A DNA stretch of 32,947 nucleotides from an uncultured Eubacteriales bacterium (GTDB taxonomy: Bacteria > Bacillota > Clostridia > Oscillospirales > Oscillospiraceae): NCBI GenBank assembly GCA_900543085.1, contig UQQF01000020.1:1-32947 (forward strand), written 5' to 3'. Shown here one piece after another: positions 1 to 7,512 of this stretch. A program made the translations under genes and the position numbers. Below the pieces are notes generated by a model. The model saw nothing but the letters and a program-made list of their open reading frames with translations, was not told where the DNA came from and searched no databases. Numbering within the stretch: position 1 is the first letter of the stretch; each line of letters opens with the position of its first letter.

Positions 1-24
1 TTTTTTGCGCCTGCGAAAAAATTG

Positions 25-51
25 CGCCCGGAAGAAGACCTCTTTCGGGCG
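25..51 (+). promoter_or_regulatory. Leader hairpin upstream of the ECF S component
   Basis: An 11-bp stem with one G-T pair (arms 25-35 and 41-51, loop AGACC) is followed by a broken T run ending just before the ribosome binding site. It may be an attenuator or a terminator. RibU genes are often controlled by an FMN riboswitch, but the window begins too close to the gene to show an aptamer. Confidence 0.45.
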
Positions 52-79
52 TATTCTCATTTTTCGGAGGTAATGTAAA

Positions 80-769
80 ATGGATGCCGGACGTGCCGTA
101 ACTCAAAAGAAAATTGACACCAAGAAGCTTGCGACGCTTGCAATGCTCACTGCCCTTGCATTTGTGGTCATGTGGCTGAGCAAGTTTATTCCGAGCGTCA
201 ACGGATTCCTGGACTTTGACTTCAAAGACGTTGTGCTCTGCATCGGCGGCTTCATCTACGGACCGATCTCGGCGCTTATTATGACCATCATCGTCTGCGC
301 TCTGGAGATGGTCACGGTCAGCCACACGGACATAATCGGCTGCATCATGAATATAGTCGCCACCGCCAGCTTCGTCTGCACCGCTTGCGCCATATATAAG
401 AACCACCACACCATGAAGGGCGCGGTGCTCGGTCTTGCCACCGCCGTAGTTGTACTGGTGGTCGTCATGCTGGCCTGGAACTACTTCCTCACTCCTATTT
501 ATCAGAGGATACCTCGTGAAGCTGTCGCCGACATGCTCCTGCCCATATTCCTGCCCTTCAACGCCGTCAAGGGCGGGCTGAACATGACCGCCACTCTGCT
601 GCTCTACAAGCCTGTTGTCGGCGCGCTGCGCTCGGCCAAGCTCATCCCCGAGTCCGAGAGCCACGCAGCGCCCGTGGCCGGCAAGAAAAAGACCGGCATC
701 ACGATAGTCATCCTCTTTGTGTTCGCAACCTTTGTGCTCTTTGCGCTGAGCCTGCAGGGCATAATTTAA
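80..769 (+). CDS. ECF transporter S component, RibU-like (riboflavin)
   Basis: Integral membrane substrate-binding subunit of an energy-coupling-factor vitamin importer, most likely for riboflavin. About six hydrophobic segments are visible (near residues 17-36, 51-75, 87-105, 112-136, 151-178 and 206-228). The stretches FDFKDV and GGFIYGP (residues 46-62) and NAVKGGLN (161-168) are typical of RibU-like S components. At 229 residues it is longer than the usual 180-200 because of an added linker and a last membrane segment. The start follows GGAGG at 66-70 with good spacing. No EcfA or EcfT genes are nearby, which is normal for S components sharing a common energising module. Riboflavin as substrate is inferred from family resemblance; another vitamin is possible. 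Confidence 0.82.
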   Translation: MDAGRAVTQKKIDTKKLATLAMLTALAFVVMWLSKFIPSVNGFLDFDFKDVVLCIGGFIYGPISALIMTIIVCALEMVTVSHTDIIGCIMNIVATASFVCTACAIYKNHHTMKGAVLGLATAVVVLVVVMLAWNYFLTPIYQRIPREAVADMLLPIFLPFNAVKGGLNMTATLLLYKPVVGALRSAKLIPESESHAAPVAGKKKTGITIVILFVFATFVLFALSLQGII

Positions 770-784
770 AAGGAGTCATCCGTT

Positions 785-820
785 GGCTCCGGGACGCCGC
801 GCCAAGGCTGTCCCGGAGCC
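785..820 (+). terminator. Candidate terminator after the S component
   Basis: A perfect 10-bp stem (GGCTCCGGGA at 785-794 with its complement at 811-820) lies 15 bases after the stop codon. The following bases are AAAATCTATTTG, so the T run is weak. It may be an inefficient or factor-assisted terminator. Confidence 0.5.
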
Positions 821-844
821 AAAATCTATTTGTCCGATTCCGAC

Positions 845-889
845 TTGACTAAGCGGGCAGGCAGTGGTATCAATATAACAGCGTTATAT
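845..889 (+). promoter_or_regulatory. Promoter and palindromic operator of the tetR-type gene
   Basis: TTGACT (845-850) and TATCAA (868-873) are 17 bases apart. Directly downstream is a perfect palindrome, ATATAACAGCGTTATAT (873-889), with 7-bp arms and a 3-base centre. It lies between the -10 region and the ribosome binding site (GGAGG, 895-899). This placement suggests autorepression by the TetR protein encoded just downstream; that is inference. Confidence 0.6.
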
Positions 890-905
890 GAAACGGAGGC
901 TCGGG

Positions 906-1520
906 ATGGACGGCACACGCGAGCGCCTGCTTGCAGCGGCGAAGGACGAGTTTCTCAAATACGGCTACCGCGGCGCCTCTCTGCGGCGAATCGCCGCCGT
1001 GGCCGGCGTGACGACCGGCGCCATATACGGCTGCTTCGGGAGCAAGCAGGAGCTTTTCGACGCGCTGGTCGGCGGAACCTACGAGCTTTTCATGCGCAAC
1101 TACATGGCCGCTCAGAACAGCTTTACCGACATACCCGAGGCTCAGCAGCCGGACAACGTCGGGACAGCCAGCAGCCACTATCTGGACTGGGCGGTGACGT
1201 TCATGCTCGAACACCGCGACGAATTCCGGCTGCTGCTCACGTGCAGCGAGGGGACGAGGTTCTCCGGGATGGTGGACGAAATGGTGCGCGTCGAGGTAGA
1301 GGCGACGGACAGGTTCATGCGCGTCCTGGACAGCCTGGGTCGCGCCCCGGACGGCATGTCGCCGATGCTCGAGCACATCCTCGTCAGCTCAATGTTCACC
1401 GGTATGTTCGAGATAGTCATACACGATATGGAGCCAGAGGCTGCAATAACATATTCGCGGCAGCTCAGGGATTTCTTCATGGCCGGCTGGCTCAAGCTGC
1501 TCGGCCTTGAAACCAAGTAG
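906..1520 (+). CDS. TetR/AcrR family transcriptional regulator
   Basis: A 204-residue DNA-binding repressor. The N-terminal TetR domain covers about residues 1-50, with the helix-turn-helix at 26-45 (SLRRIAAVAGVTTGAIYGCF); the rest is a helical ligand or dimer domain without a recognisable effector site. The ATG at 906 is chosen because GGAGG lies seven bases upstream. An in-frame ATG at 888 would fall inside the operator palindrome and lacks a ribosome binding site. It lies 84 bases upstream of two ABC half-transporter genes and probably regulates them, though a terminator separates them. The ligand is unknown. Confidence 0.85.
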   Translation: MDGTRERLLAAAKDEFLKYGYRGASLRRIAAVAGVTTGAIYGCFGSKQELFDALVGGTYELFMRNYMAAQNSFTDIPEAQQPDNVGTASSHYLDWAVTFMLEHRDEFRLLLTCSEGTRFSGMVDEMVRVEVEATDRFMRVLDSLGRAPDGMSPMLEHILVSSMFTGMFEIVIHDMEPEAAITYSRQLRDFFMAGWLKLLGLETK

Positions 1521-1525
1521 ACGTA

Positions 1526-1551
1526 TAATGGGGCAGAGTCCCCATTATTTT
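1526..1551 (+). terminator. Intrinsic terminator after the tetR-type gene
   Basis: TAATGGGG (1526-1533) pairs with CCCCATTA (1540-1547) around a 6-base loop, followed by TTTT. It separates the regulator from the ABC genes, so those genes need their own promoter or read-through. Confidence 0.75.
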
Positions 1552-1561
1552 ACGTTTATAG

Positions 1562-1577
1562 GTTAGTAACAACTAAC
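1562..1577. promoter_or_regulatory. Inverted repeat, candidate operator of the ABC gene pair
   Basis: GTTAGT-AACA-ACTAAC is a perfect 6-bp inverted repeat between the tetR terminator and the first ABC gene. With one base bulged it extends by ATA/TAT, giving a TAACTAT half at 1574-1580. The same half-site occurs in the MarR operator near 26.65 kb. Which regulator binds here is unknown. Confidence 0.45.
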
Positions 1578-1604
1578 TATTTCGTTATCCAGGAGGGGAT
1601 CATG

Positions 1605-3377
1605 ATGAAAAAGCAGTCCAACCTCTCGCGGCTCATGGGCTATGCGGGAGGGTACAGGTACTTCACCTACGCTTCGTGGGTGCTGAGCGCGCTGAGCGCG
1701 CTGATCGCGCTCGTGCCGTTCTGGTACATATGGCGCATCATCCGCGAGGTGCTGCGCGTGCAGCCGGACTTTTCCCAGGCCGTGGGGCTGGAGCGGCTCG
1801 GCTGGATGGCCGTTTTGTTCGCCGTGCTCAGCGTGCTGGTATATATAGCCGGGCTGATGTGCTCGCACGTGGCCGCATTCAGGATTGCAACGAACATACG
1901 CATGGAGGCGATGGAGCACATAGTGGAGCTTCCGCTGAGCTTTGCGGAGAGCTTCGGCTCCGGCAGGCTGCGCAAGATAGTGAACGAGTCCAGCGCCGCG
2001 ACGGAGACCTATCTGGCGCACCAGCTCCCCGACAAGTGGGGCGCGATCGCGACGCCGGTGGGGATGCTGGTGCTGCTAATGGTGTTCGACTGGCGGCTCG
2101 GGCTGCTGAGCCTCGTGCCCGTGGCTCTGGCGTTTGCAATCATGATGGCCATGACGGGCAAGAGCATGCAGCAGAAGATGGCGGAGTACAACAACGCCCT
2201 GGAGGACATGTCGAACGAGGCCGTGGAGTATGTGCGCGGCATCGCGGTTGTAAAGACCTTCGGACAGACCGTGTTTTCGTTCAAGCGCTTCAAGGACAGC
2301 ATAGATCGCTATGGGGTCTGGGTGATCGCCTACACCAAGCAGCTGCGGCTCCCGATGATGTTCTACACCACGGCGGTCAACGGGGTTTTTGTGTTCCTGA
2401 TTGCCGGCGCGCTTCTGCTTTCGCACGGAGGCGGCGAGGCGGAGTTCCTGCTGAACATGCTGTTCTACATAATCATTACGCCGGTCATCTCGGTGACGCT
2501 GACGCGGATAATGTTCCAGAGCGAGAACGCCATGATAGTGGACGACGCCCTGCGCCGTATAGACCAGATAATGGACGCAAAGCCCCTCGCCGAGAGCGGC
2601 AGACCCGTACATCCGGCCGACGGCTCGGTCAAGGTAGAGGACGTCGTGTTCAGCTATGACAACGAGAACAATGCCCTCGACGGCGTGAGCATAGAGGCCA
2701 GGCCGGGGGAGACCATAGCGCTGGTGGGACCCAGCGGCGGCGGCAAAACCACGCTTGCCAGCCTTATTGCGCGCTTCTGGGACGTGAAAAGCGGCCGGAT
2801 ACTCGTCGGAGGAGCTGACGTGCGTGACGTTGCAAAGCGCGAGCTGATGGACACGGTGTCCTTTGTGTTCCAGAACAGCAGGCTGATAAAAGCCAGCGTG
2901 CTGGAAAACGTCCGCCTGGCCAGGCCGTCGGCCGGTAGGGAGGAGGTAATGGCCGCGCTGGAGGCCGCCCAGTGCTCGGACATCATCGCCAAGCTCCCCA
3001 ACGGGGTGGACACGGTAATAGGCGCAAAGGGCGTCTACCTCTCCGGCGGCGAGCAGCAGCGCATAGCCATAGCGCGGGTGATACTCAAGGATTCGCCCGT
3101 GATAATTCTTGACGAGGCCACAGCGTTCGCAGACCCCGACAACGAGAGCCGCGTGCAGGAGGCCTTCACGCGGATGTCCGCGGGGAAGACGGTGATCATG
3201 ATAGCTCACCGCCTGTCCACGGTGAAGGACGCGGACAGGATATTCGTGCTGAGAGACGGCAAAATCGCCGAAAGCGGAGGCTTCGACGAGCTTGTGAGCC
3301 GCGGCGGCGTGTTCGCAGGCATGTGGGCGGAGTACGAGCGCTCCGCGCGCTGGAAGGTTGAAAAGGAGGGAGACTGA
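1605..3377 (+). CDS. ABC transporter permease/ATP-binding protein, siderophore-importer-like (first of pair)
   Basis: A half-transporter of about 590 residues: an N-terminal six-helix membrane domain (to about residue 320) fused to an ATPase domain. Walker A is GPSGGGKTT (about 375), the signature is LSGGEQQR (about 480) and Walker B ends in ILDEATAFADPDNE. The ATAFADPxNE variant is, from memory, typical of YbtP/YbtQ and IrtA/IrtB type siderophore importers, which have an exporter fold. AGGAGGGG at 1591-1598 allows ATG 1602 or 1605; 1605 has the better spacing. It is followed after one base by a second half-transporter, so the two should form a heterodimer. Iron-chelate import is inferred; drug export is the alternative. 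Confidence 0.8.
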   Translation: MKKQSNLSRLMGYAGGYRYFTYASWVLSALSALIALVPFWYIWRIIREVLRVQPDFSQAVGLERLGWMAVLFAVLSVLVYIAGLMCSHVAAFRIATNIRMEAMEHIVELPLSFAESFGSGRLRKIVNESSAATETYLAHQLPDKWGAIATPVGMLVLLMVFDWRLGLLSLVPVALAFAIMMAMTGKSMQQKMAEYNNALEDMSNEAVEYVRGIAVVKTFGQTVFSFKRFKDSIDRYGVWVIAYTKQLRLPMMFYTTAVNGVFVFLIAGALLLSHGGGEAEFLLNMLFYIIITPVISVTLTRIMFQSENAMIVDDALRRIDQIMDAKPLAESGRPVHPADGSVKVEDVVFSYDNENNALDGVSIEARPGETIALVGPSGGGKTTLASLIARFWDVKSGRILVGGADVRDVAKRELMDTVSFVFQNSRLIKASVLENVRLARPSAGREEVMAALEAAQCSDIIAKLPNGVDTVIGAKGVYLSGGEQQRIAIARVILKDSPVIILDEATAFADPDNESRVQEAFTRMSAGKTVIMIAHRLSTVKDADRIFVLRDGKIAESGGFDELVSRGGVFAGMWAEYERSARWKVEKEGD

Positions 3378-3378
3378 C

Positions 3379-5106
3379 ATGGTCAAAAAGCTCCGGAAGA
3401 AATACGCCCTGAGCGAGCGGGGCGCAAAGGATCTCATCCTCGGCTGCATCGCCTGCGCGGTGCAGAACCTCACGTTTATGTTCCCGGTCTGCCTGCTGTT
3501 CATGCTGGTGGGCGACCTGATGGGAGGCACCGTCCTAGAGCACACGGCGCTGTATATAGCCGGGTGCATACTGAGCGCCGCGTTGATTTTCACGGCGACC
3601 TGGTTCCAGTACAACGCCACATACTTTGCGACCTACCGCGAGAGCGGCGTGAGGAGGATAAGCCTGGCGGAGAAGCTGCGCGAGATACCGCTCTCGTTTT
3701 TCGGAGAGCGCGACCTGGCTGACCTGACCAGCACGATAATGGCAGACTGCACAAATCTTGAGCAGGTGTTTTCCCACTATATTCCCGAGTTTGCCGGGTC
3801 GATAGTCTCAACGCTGCTTGTTGCGGTGAGCCTGCTGTGCTTCGACTGGCGCATGGGTCTTGCCTGCCTGTGGGTGCTGCCCGTGTCCTTCGCCATAGTC
3901 TGGCTGAGCGCGAAGGCGCAGGAGGGGCTGTCCCGCAGGTCGATGGACGCCAAGATGGCCTGCGCCGACGGTATACAGGAGTGCATAGAGTCCGTGCGCG
4001 ATTTGAAAAGCTGCAACGCGGAGACCGAGTACATGAAGGGACTGGCCGCAAAAATAAAGGCCGTGGAGCGCCGCGCGGTAATAAGCGAGTTCGGCACTGC
4101 CGTGTTCGTCGTCTCTGCCTCGCTCATTTTGAAGCTCGGCATAGCCACCTGCGCCCTTGTCGGGGCTGTGCTGCTGGTGGACGGGTCGCTGGACGTGCTG
4201 ACGTTCTTCATGTATCTGCTGGTTGTCTCGCGCTTCTATGACCCGTTGCAGAGCGCGCTGCAAAACCTGGCGGCCATCATCTCCACCAGAACCAATATAG
4301 CGCGCATGAACGAGATACTCGACTGCCCCGTGCAGACAGGCTCCAAGACCCTCACCAACGACGGCTGCGACATAGTTTTCGACCACGTGGGATTCGAGTA
4401 TAACAGCGGAGAGACCGTGCTGCGCGACGTCTCCTTCACCGCCAGGCAGGGCGAGGTGACGGCGCTGGTCGGACCGTCCGGAGGCGGAAAGACAACGGTC
4501 AGCCGCCTCGCCGCACGTTTTTGGGACGCTACGCGCGGCAGGATAACCGTCGGCGGCATGGACGTCACGCTCACCGACCCCGAAGCGCTGCTGGCGCTGT
4601 ACTCCATCGTGTTCCAGGACGTCACGCTTTTTGACAACACCATCATGGAGAATATACGCATAGGCCGGAAGGACGCCACCGACGAGGAGGTTATCGCCGC
4701 CGCAAGGCTCGCCAACTGCGAGGAGTTCGCGCTCAGGCTGCCGGAGGGATACAACAGCAATATAGGCGAGAACGGCTGCACCCTGTCCGGCGGCGAGCGG
4801 CAGAGGATATCCATAGCCCGGGCGTTCCTCAAGGACGCGCCCATCATCCTGCTCGACGAGGCCACTGCCAGCCTGGACGTCGAGAACGAAACGCTGATAC
4901 AGAGCGCGCTGTCGCGGCTCATAAAGAACAAGACCGTTCTGGTGATAGCCCACCGGATGCGCACCGTGGCCGGGGCTGACAAGATAGTGGTGCTCAAGGA
5001 CGGAGCCGTGGCCGAGCAGGGGACGCCCGCCGCGCTTATGGCCGAAAACGGCGAGTACGCGCGCATGAGCGCGCTGCAGCGAGAGAGCGCTTCGTGGACG
5101 ATCTGA
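3379..5106 (+). CDS. ABC transporter permease/ATP-binding protein, siderophore-importer-like (second of pair)
   Basis: Second half-transporter, 575 residues. Membrane domain to about residue 310, then an ATPase with Walker A GPSGGGKTT (about 365), signature LSGGERQR (about 468), Walker B ILLDEATASLD and switch histidine in AHRMRTV. All catalytic residues look intact in both partners, unlike the exporter pair at 22.5-26.2 kb. The ATG at 3379 is one base after the upstream stop, with AAGGAGGG (3363-3370) inside the upstream gene's end; an in-frame TTG at 3358 lacks such a site. The tight spacing implies one operon and a heterodimer. Substrate is not visible from sequence. Confidence 0.82.
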   Translation: MVKKLRKKYALSERGAKDLILGCIACAVQNLTFMFPVCLLFMLVGDLMGGTVLEHTALYIAGCILSAALIFTATWFQYNATYFATYRESGVRRISLAEKLREIPLSFFGERDLADLTSTIMADCTNLEQVFSHYIPEFAGSIVSTLLVAVSLLCFDWRMGLACLWVLPVSFAIVWLSAKAQEGLSRRSMDAKMACADGIQECIESVRDLKSCNAETEYMKGLAAKIKAVERRAVISEFGTAVFVVSASLILKLGIATCALVGAVLLVDGSLDVLTFFMYLLVVSRFYDPLQSALQNLAAIISTRTNIARMNEILDCPVQTGSKTLTNDGCDIVFDHVGFEYNSGETVLRDVSFTARQGEVTALVGPSGGGKTTVSRLAARFWDATRGRITVGGMDVTLTDPEALLALYSIVFQDVTLFDNTIMENIRIGRKDATDEEVIAAARLANCEEFALRLPEGYNSNIGENGCTLSGGERQRISIARAFLKDAPIILLDEATASLDVENETLIQSALSRLIKNKTVLVIAHRMRTVAGADKIVVLKDGAVAEQGTPAALMAENGEYARMSALQRESASWTI

Positions 5107-5150
5107 GCCGGAATTAACATGGAGTTAAAACAATATTAAGATTGTCGGAC

Positions 5151-5179
5151 TTGCTATGGACGACAAATTGTTATATAAT
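5151..5179 (+). promoter_or_regulatory. Strong promoter in the 5.1-5.4 kb intergenic region
   Basis: TTGCTA (5151-5156) and TATAAT (5174-5179) are separated by exactly 17 bases. Expected transcription start is near 5186. No annotated gene starts close by; the next gene begins at 5446 and has a separate candidate promoter (TTGTTG 5381-5386, 18 bases, TAAAAT 5405-5410). Confidence 0.7.
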
Positions 5180-5304
5180 TGCTCAGGAAATGCGAAAAGG
5201 AGCTGAGCAGTTTGCGCCGATACCTGTCAGCGGCGGAGCATGGCTCCCGATGGGTACGGCAGACAATAGGCGATACAGCCCCGAGGCTTTGCCCCGGGGC
5301 TTTC
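5180..5304 (+). ncRNA. Candidate structured small RNA, unknown family
   Basis: This stretch holds several helices: TGCTCAG/CTGAGCA (5180-5186 with 5203-5209); nested CGCC/GGCG (5215-5218 with 5269-5272), CTGTC/GGCAG (5224-5228 with 5258-5262) and GGAGC/GCTCC (5235-5239 with 5243-5247); and a terminator-like stem AGCCCCG/CGGGGCT (5277-5283 with 5295-5301) followed by TT. A strong promoter sits immediately upstream. I do not recognise a known RNA family. Alternative: AAGGAG (5197-5202) could serve a TTG start at 5212 for a 54-codon reading frame ending at 5376, but that peptide looks unlike a natural protein and contains the terminator. The rest of the 5107-5445 gap shows only the two promoters. 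Confidence 0.45.
5277..5304 (+). terminator. Terminator-like hairpin of the candidate RNA
   Basis: Outer stem AGCCCCG/CGGGGCT with an inner GGC/GCC stem around TTT, followed by TTC. The T run is short, so efficiency is uncertain. Confidence 0.5.
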
Positions 5305-5445
5305 CGCAAAGAGCGCACGTGTATGCGCGAGCCGGCTGCCGAGGTCGAATCCGGTAGCATTCTCTGGCTGAGTTGAAACTTTGTTGAATTTCAGGGATTA
5401 GGTTTAAAATACCGGTAGAAATGACTATCTCACTTTGGAGGTTCC

Positions 5446-6543
5446 ATGAAGCTGTTGATTCTCACCTGCAGCACGGGCGGCGGACACACCTCCGCCGCAA
5501 AGGCGATAGCTCAGGCCGCTACCGAGGCCGGAGCAGAGTGCCGGATAGAGGACGCGCTGCGATTCCTGCCGGGCTTCGACGGAAAGGTCATAAGCCACGG
5601 TCACACCTTTGTTTACAGGCACCTGCCGTCGCTTTTCGGCGTAGGCTACCGCTACGAGCAGAAAAGGGGCGGCGCAAGGATATTCCAGGTAGAGTGCTCG
5701 CGCGGCGCGGCTGCGTTGGGGCTGTACATCGCGGACGGCGGATACGACGCCGTGGTCAGCGTGCATGTATTTGCCTCGTTCATGCTTGCGGCGCTCCGGG
5801 AGCGGGGCAAGCTGGACATACCGGCGGCCAGCGTGGCCACGGACTACACCTGCAGCCCGGGCTTTGCGGAGAGCGGGCTGGATTTGAACTTCGTTCCGCA
5901 CGACCTGATGGATGAGTTCGTTGGCTGCGGCCTCACGCGAGAGCGCGTGATGGAGACGGGGATACCGGTCGCCCGGGAGTTCTCCGAGCGGACGCCGAGA
6001 AAGCTCGCCAGGGCCGTGCTCGGACTGCCGGAGGAGGGCAGGCTGGTTATACTCATGTGCGGCTCCATGGGCTGCGGTCCTATGGAGGAGCTGACGGATG
6101 CGCTCAGCCGCGCACTGGGTTCGGACGGGACTCTTGCCGTGATGTGCGGAACAAACACCCGTCTGCACGAGGCAATATCCAAGAGCGCGCTGCCAAACGT
6201 GCGCGCGGTGGGCTTCACCAAGCGTGTCGCTGTCTGGATGGATGCGGCCGATCTGATGATTTCCAAGCCGGGAGGCTCTACCAGCACGGAGACTATGACA
6301 AAGAGACTGCCCATGATAATCATCGACGCCGTGCCGGGCTGCGAGACAAAGAACCTGGAGTATCTCACCGGGCGCGGCTGCGCCGTTTCGGCGGCAACGG
6401 AGAGCATACCGGACATGGCGCTGAACCTCCTGACGGAGCCGGAGCGCATAGACAGGATGCGCGAAAAGATGGAGATATATTTCCCGCACGGCGCGGCTGA
6501 ACGCATAAGCGACGCCGTGACGGGGCTCATTAGGGGTAACTAG
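5446..6543 (+). CDS. MGDG synthase-family glycosyltransferase (diacylglycerol glucosyltransferase-like)
   Basis: A 365-residue GT-B glycosyltransferase. The N-terminus has the TCSTGGGHTSAAKA glycine-rich loop (residues 7-20) typical of the MGDG-synthase N-domain. The C-terminal half carries the nucleotide-sugar site with ISKPGGSTSTE and a following MIIIDAVPGCETKN stretch. Family members such as UgtP transfer glucose or galactose from UDP-sugars to diacylglycerol at the inner face of the membrane. GGAGG at 5437-5441 supports the ATG. It is followed after 12 bases by a CDP-alcohol phosphatidyltransferase gene, so the pair likely forms a lipid head-group operon. The sugar donor and acceptor cannot be read from sequence. 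Confidence 0.83.
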   Translation: MKLLILTCSTGGGHTSAAKAIAQAATEAGAECRIEDALRFLPGFDGKVISHGHTFVYRHLPSLFGVGYRYEQKRGGARIFQVECSRGAAALGLYIADGGYDAVVSVHVFASFMLAALRERGKLDIPAASVATDYTCSPGFAESGLDLNFVPHDLMDEFVGCGLTRERVMETGIPVAREFSERTPRKLARAVLGLPEEGRLVILMCGSMGCGPMEELTDALSRALGSDGTLAVMCGTNTRLHEAISKSALPNVRAVGFTKRVAVWMDAADLMISKPGGSTSTETMTKRLPMIIIDAVPGCETKNLEYLTGRGCAVSAATESIPDMALNLLTEPERIDRMREKMEIYFPHGAAERISDAVTGLIRGN

Positions 6544-6555
6544 GGGACATAGCAA

Positions 6556-7128
6556 GTGAAAAAGGACAAGCTGCACGAATACTTTTCTATACCGAATATC
6601 CTGAGCTATTTCAGGCTGATACTCATACCCGTGTACCTGGTTGTGTACTTCAGCGCCGAGGACGAGCGCGGCTACTACTGGGCGGCGCTGGTCATCGTAC
6701 TCTCCGGGCTGACGGACATGCTCGACGGCAAGATCGCCAGGCACTTCAACATGATAACCGAGTGGGGCAAGCTCATAGATCCGGTGGCGGACAAGCTCAC
6801 GATGGCGGCCGTCGCCCTCAGCCTGGCCTTCCGCTTCCCGCTCATGATCCTTGTCTTCGTGCTCTACGTGGTCAAGGAGGGGTTCATGGCCGTCATGGGC
6901 TTTATCATGCTGCGCCGCGGCTTCCGCATGGACGGCGCCATGTGGTACGGCAAGGTATGTACTGCCGTGACCTACGGCGTGGTGTTCCTGCTGCTGATCC
7001 TGCCTATGATGCCGGTGAATATCCGCGTGGCGCTTATCTGCGTACAGCTTGGGATAACGCTCTTTTCGTTCATCATGTACGCGCGGTTCTACCGCAGGGC
7101 GTGGGTGAGCATGAAGAAAAAGGCGTGA
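6556..7128 (+). CDS. CDP-alcohol phosphatidyltransferase (PgsA-like)
   Basis: A 190-residue integral membrane enzyme. The full CDP-alcohol phosphatidyltransferase signature is present: D54, D57-G58, A61-R62, G71, D75 and D79, matching DxxDGxxAR-x8-GxxxDxxxD. About five or six hydrophobic segments surround it. Family members condense CDP-diacylglycerol with an alcohol; phosphatidylglycerophosphate synthesis (PgsA) is most likely given the length and single-domain form. The start is GTG at 6556 with AGGGGA eight bases upstream. It lies 12 bases after the glycosyltransferase gene and probably shares its transcript, linking both to membrane lipid composition. Other head groups, such as inositol or serine, are less likely. 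Confidence 0.85.
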   Translation: MKKDKLHEYFSIPNILSYFRLILIPVYLVVYFSAEDERGYYWAALVIVLSGLTDMLDGKIARHFNMITEWGKLIDPVADKLTMAAVALSLAFRFPLMILVFVLYVVKEGFMAVMGFIMLRRGFRMDGAMWYGKVCTAVTYGVVFLLLILPMMPVNIRVALICVQLGITLFSFIMYARFYRRAWVSMKKKA

Positions 7129-7154
7129 CTCGCGCGAAAAATCGCAATTTGCTC

Positions 7155-7183
7155 TTGCAAACCTCCATATCTTGTGGTATATT
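7155..7183 (+). promoter_or_regulatory. secG promoter
   Basis: TTGCAA (7155-7160), 17 bases, TATATT (7178-7183), about 40 bases before the secG start. Confidence 0.7.
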
Positions 7184-7222
7184 ATTGTTCACTGCGTATG
7201 AAACTGAAAGGGTCGATATAGT

Positions 7223-7450
7223 ATGGAGCTCGTACTCACCATTCTGCAGCTGCTCAGCGCTATCGCTGTTACCGTCATTGTCCTGTCCCAGTCGGGCAAG
7301 CGTTCCGGCCTCTCCGGCGCCATAGCCGGCGGCGCGGACACCTTCCTGAGCAAGGGCAAGGCCAAGACCTGGGACGCCAAGCTGGCCAAGGCCACCAAGT
7401 GGGTGGCGCTGGCTTTCGTGCTGCTCACGCTGGCTCTGCACTTTGTGTAA
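7223..7450 (+). CDS. secG: Preprotein translocase subunit SecG
   Basis: A 75-residue membrane protein that supports protein export through SecYEG. It shows the SecG pattern: an N-terminal hydrophobic segment (about residues 2-21) ending in VIVLSQSGKRSG, a polar loop with GGADTFLSKGKAK, and a second hydrophobic segment (about 55-74). Length matches Bacillota SecG. It has its own promoter and a strong terminator, so it is monocistronic. In many Bacillota secG sits next to rnr and smpB; neither follows here. Confidence 0.92.
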   Translation: MELVLTILQLLSAIAVTVIVLSQSGKRSGLSGAIAGGADTFLSKGKAKTWDAKLAKATKWVALAFVLLTLALHFV

Positions 7451-7458
7451 TACGTGAA

Positions 7459-7498
7459 AAGCCCGCCCGGACATGAGTCCGGGCGGGCTTTTTATTTT
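7459..7498. terminator. Strong terminator between secG and the hydrolase gene
   Basis: A 14-bp perfect stem (7459-7472 with 7477-7490) with loop ATGA is followed by TTTATTTT. The A residues on the left give a weaker signal for the minus strand, so it may serve both convergent genes. Confidence 0.93.
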
Positions 7499-7512
7499 AT
7501 GCGGAAAGCGCG

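Noticed and set aside
1..79. FMN riboswitch before the RibU-like gene
   Set aside because: Only a hairpin is visible; the aptamer, if any, would lie before the window, so it cannot be called.
2076..3620. A 514-codon minus-strand frame opposite the first ABC pair
   Set aside because: It spans the junction of two real ABC genes in antisense and lacks motifs.
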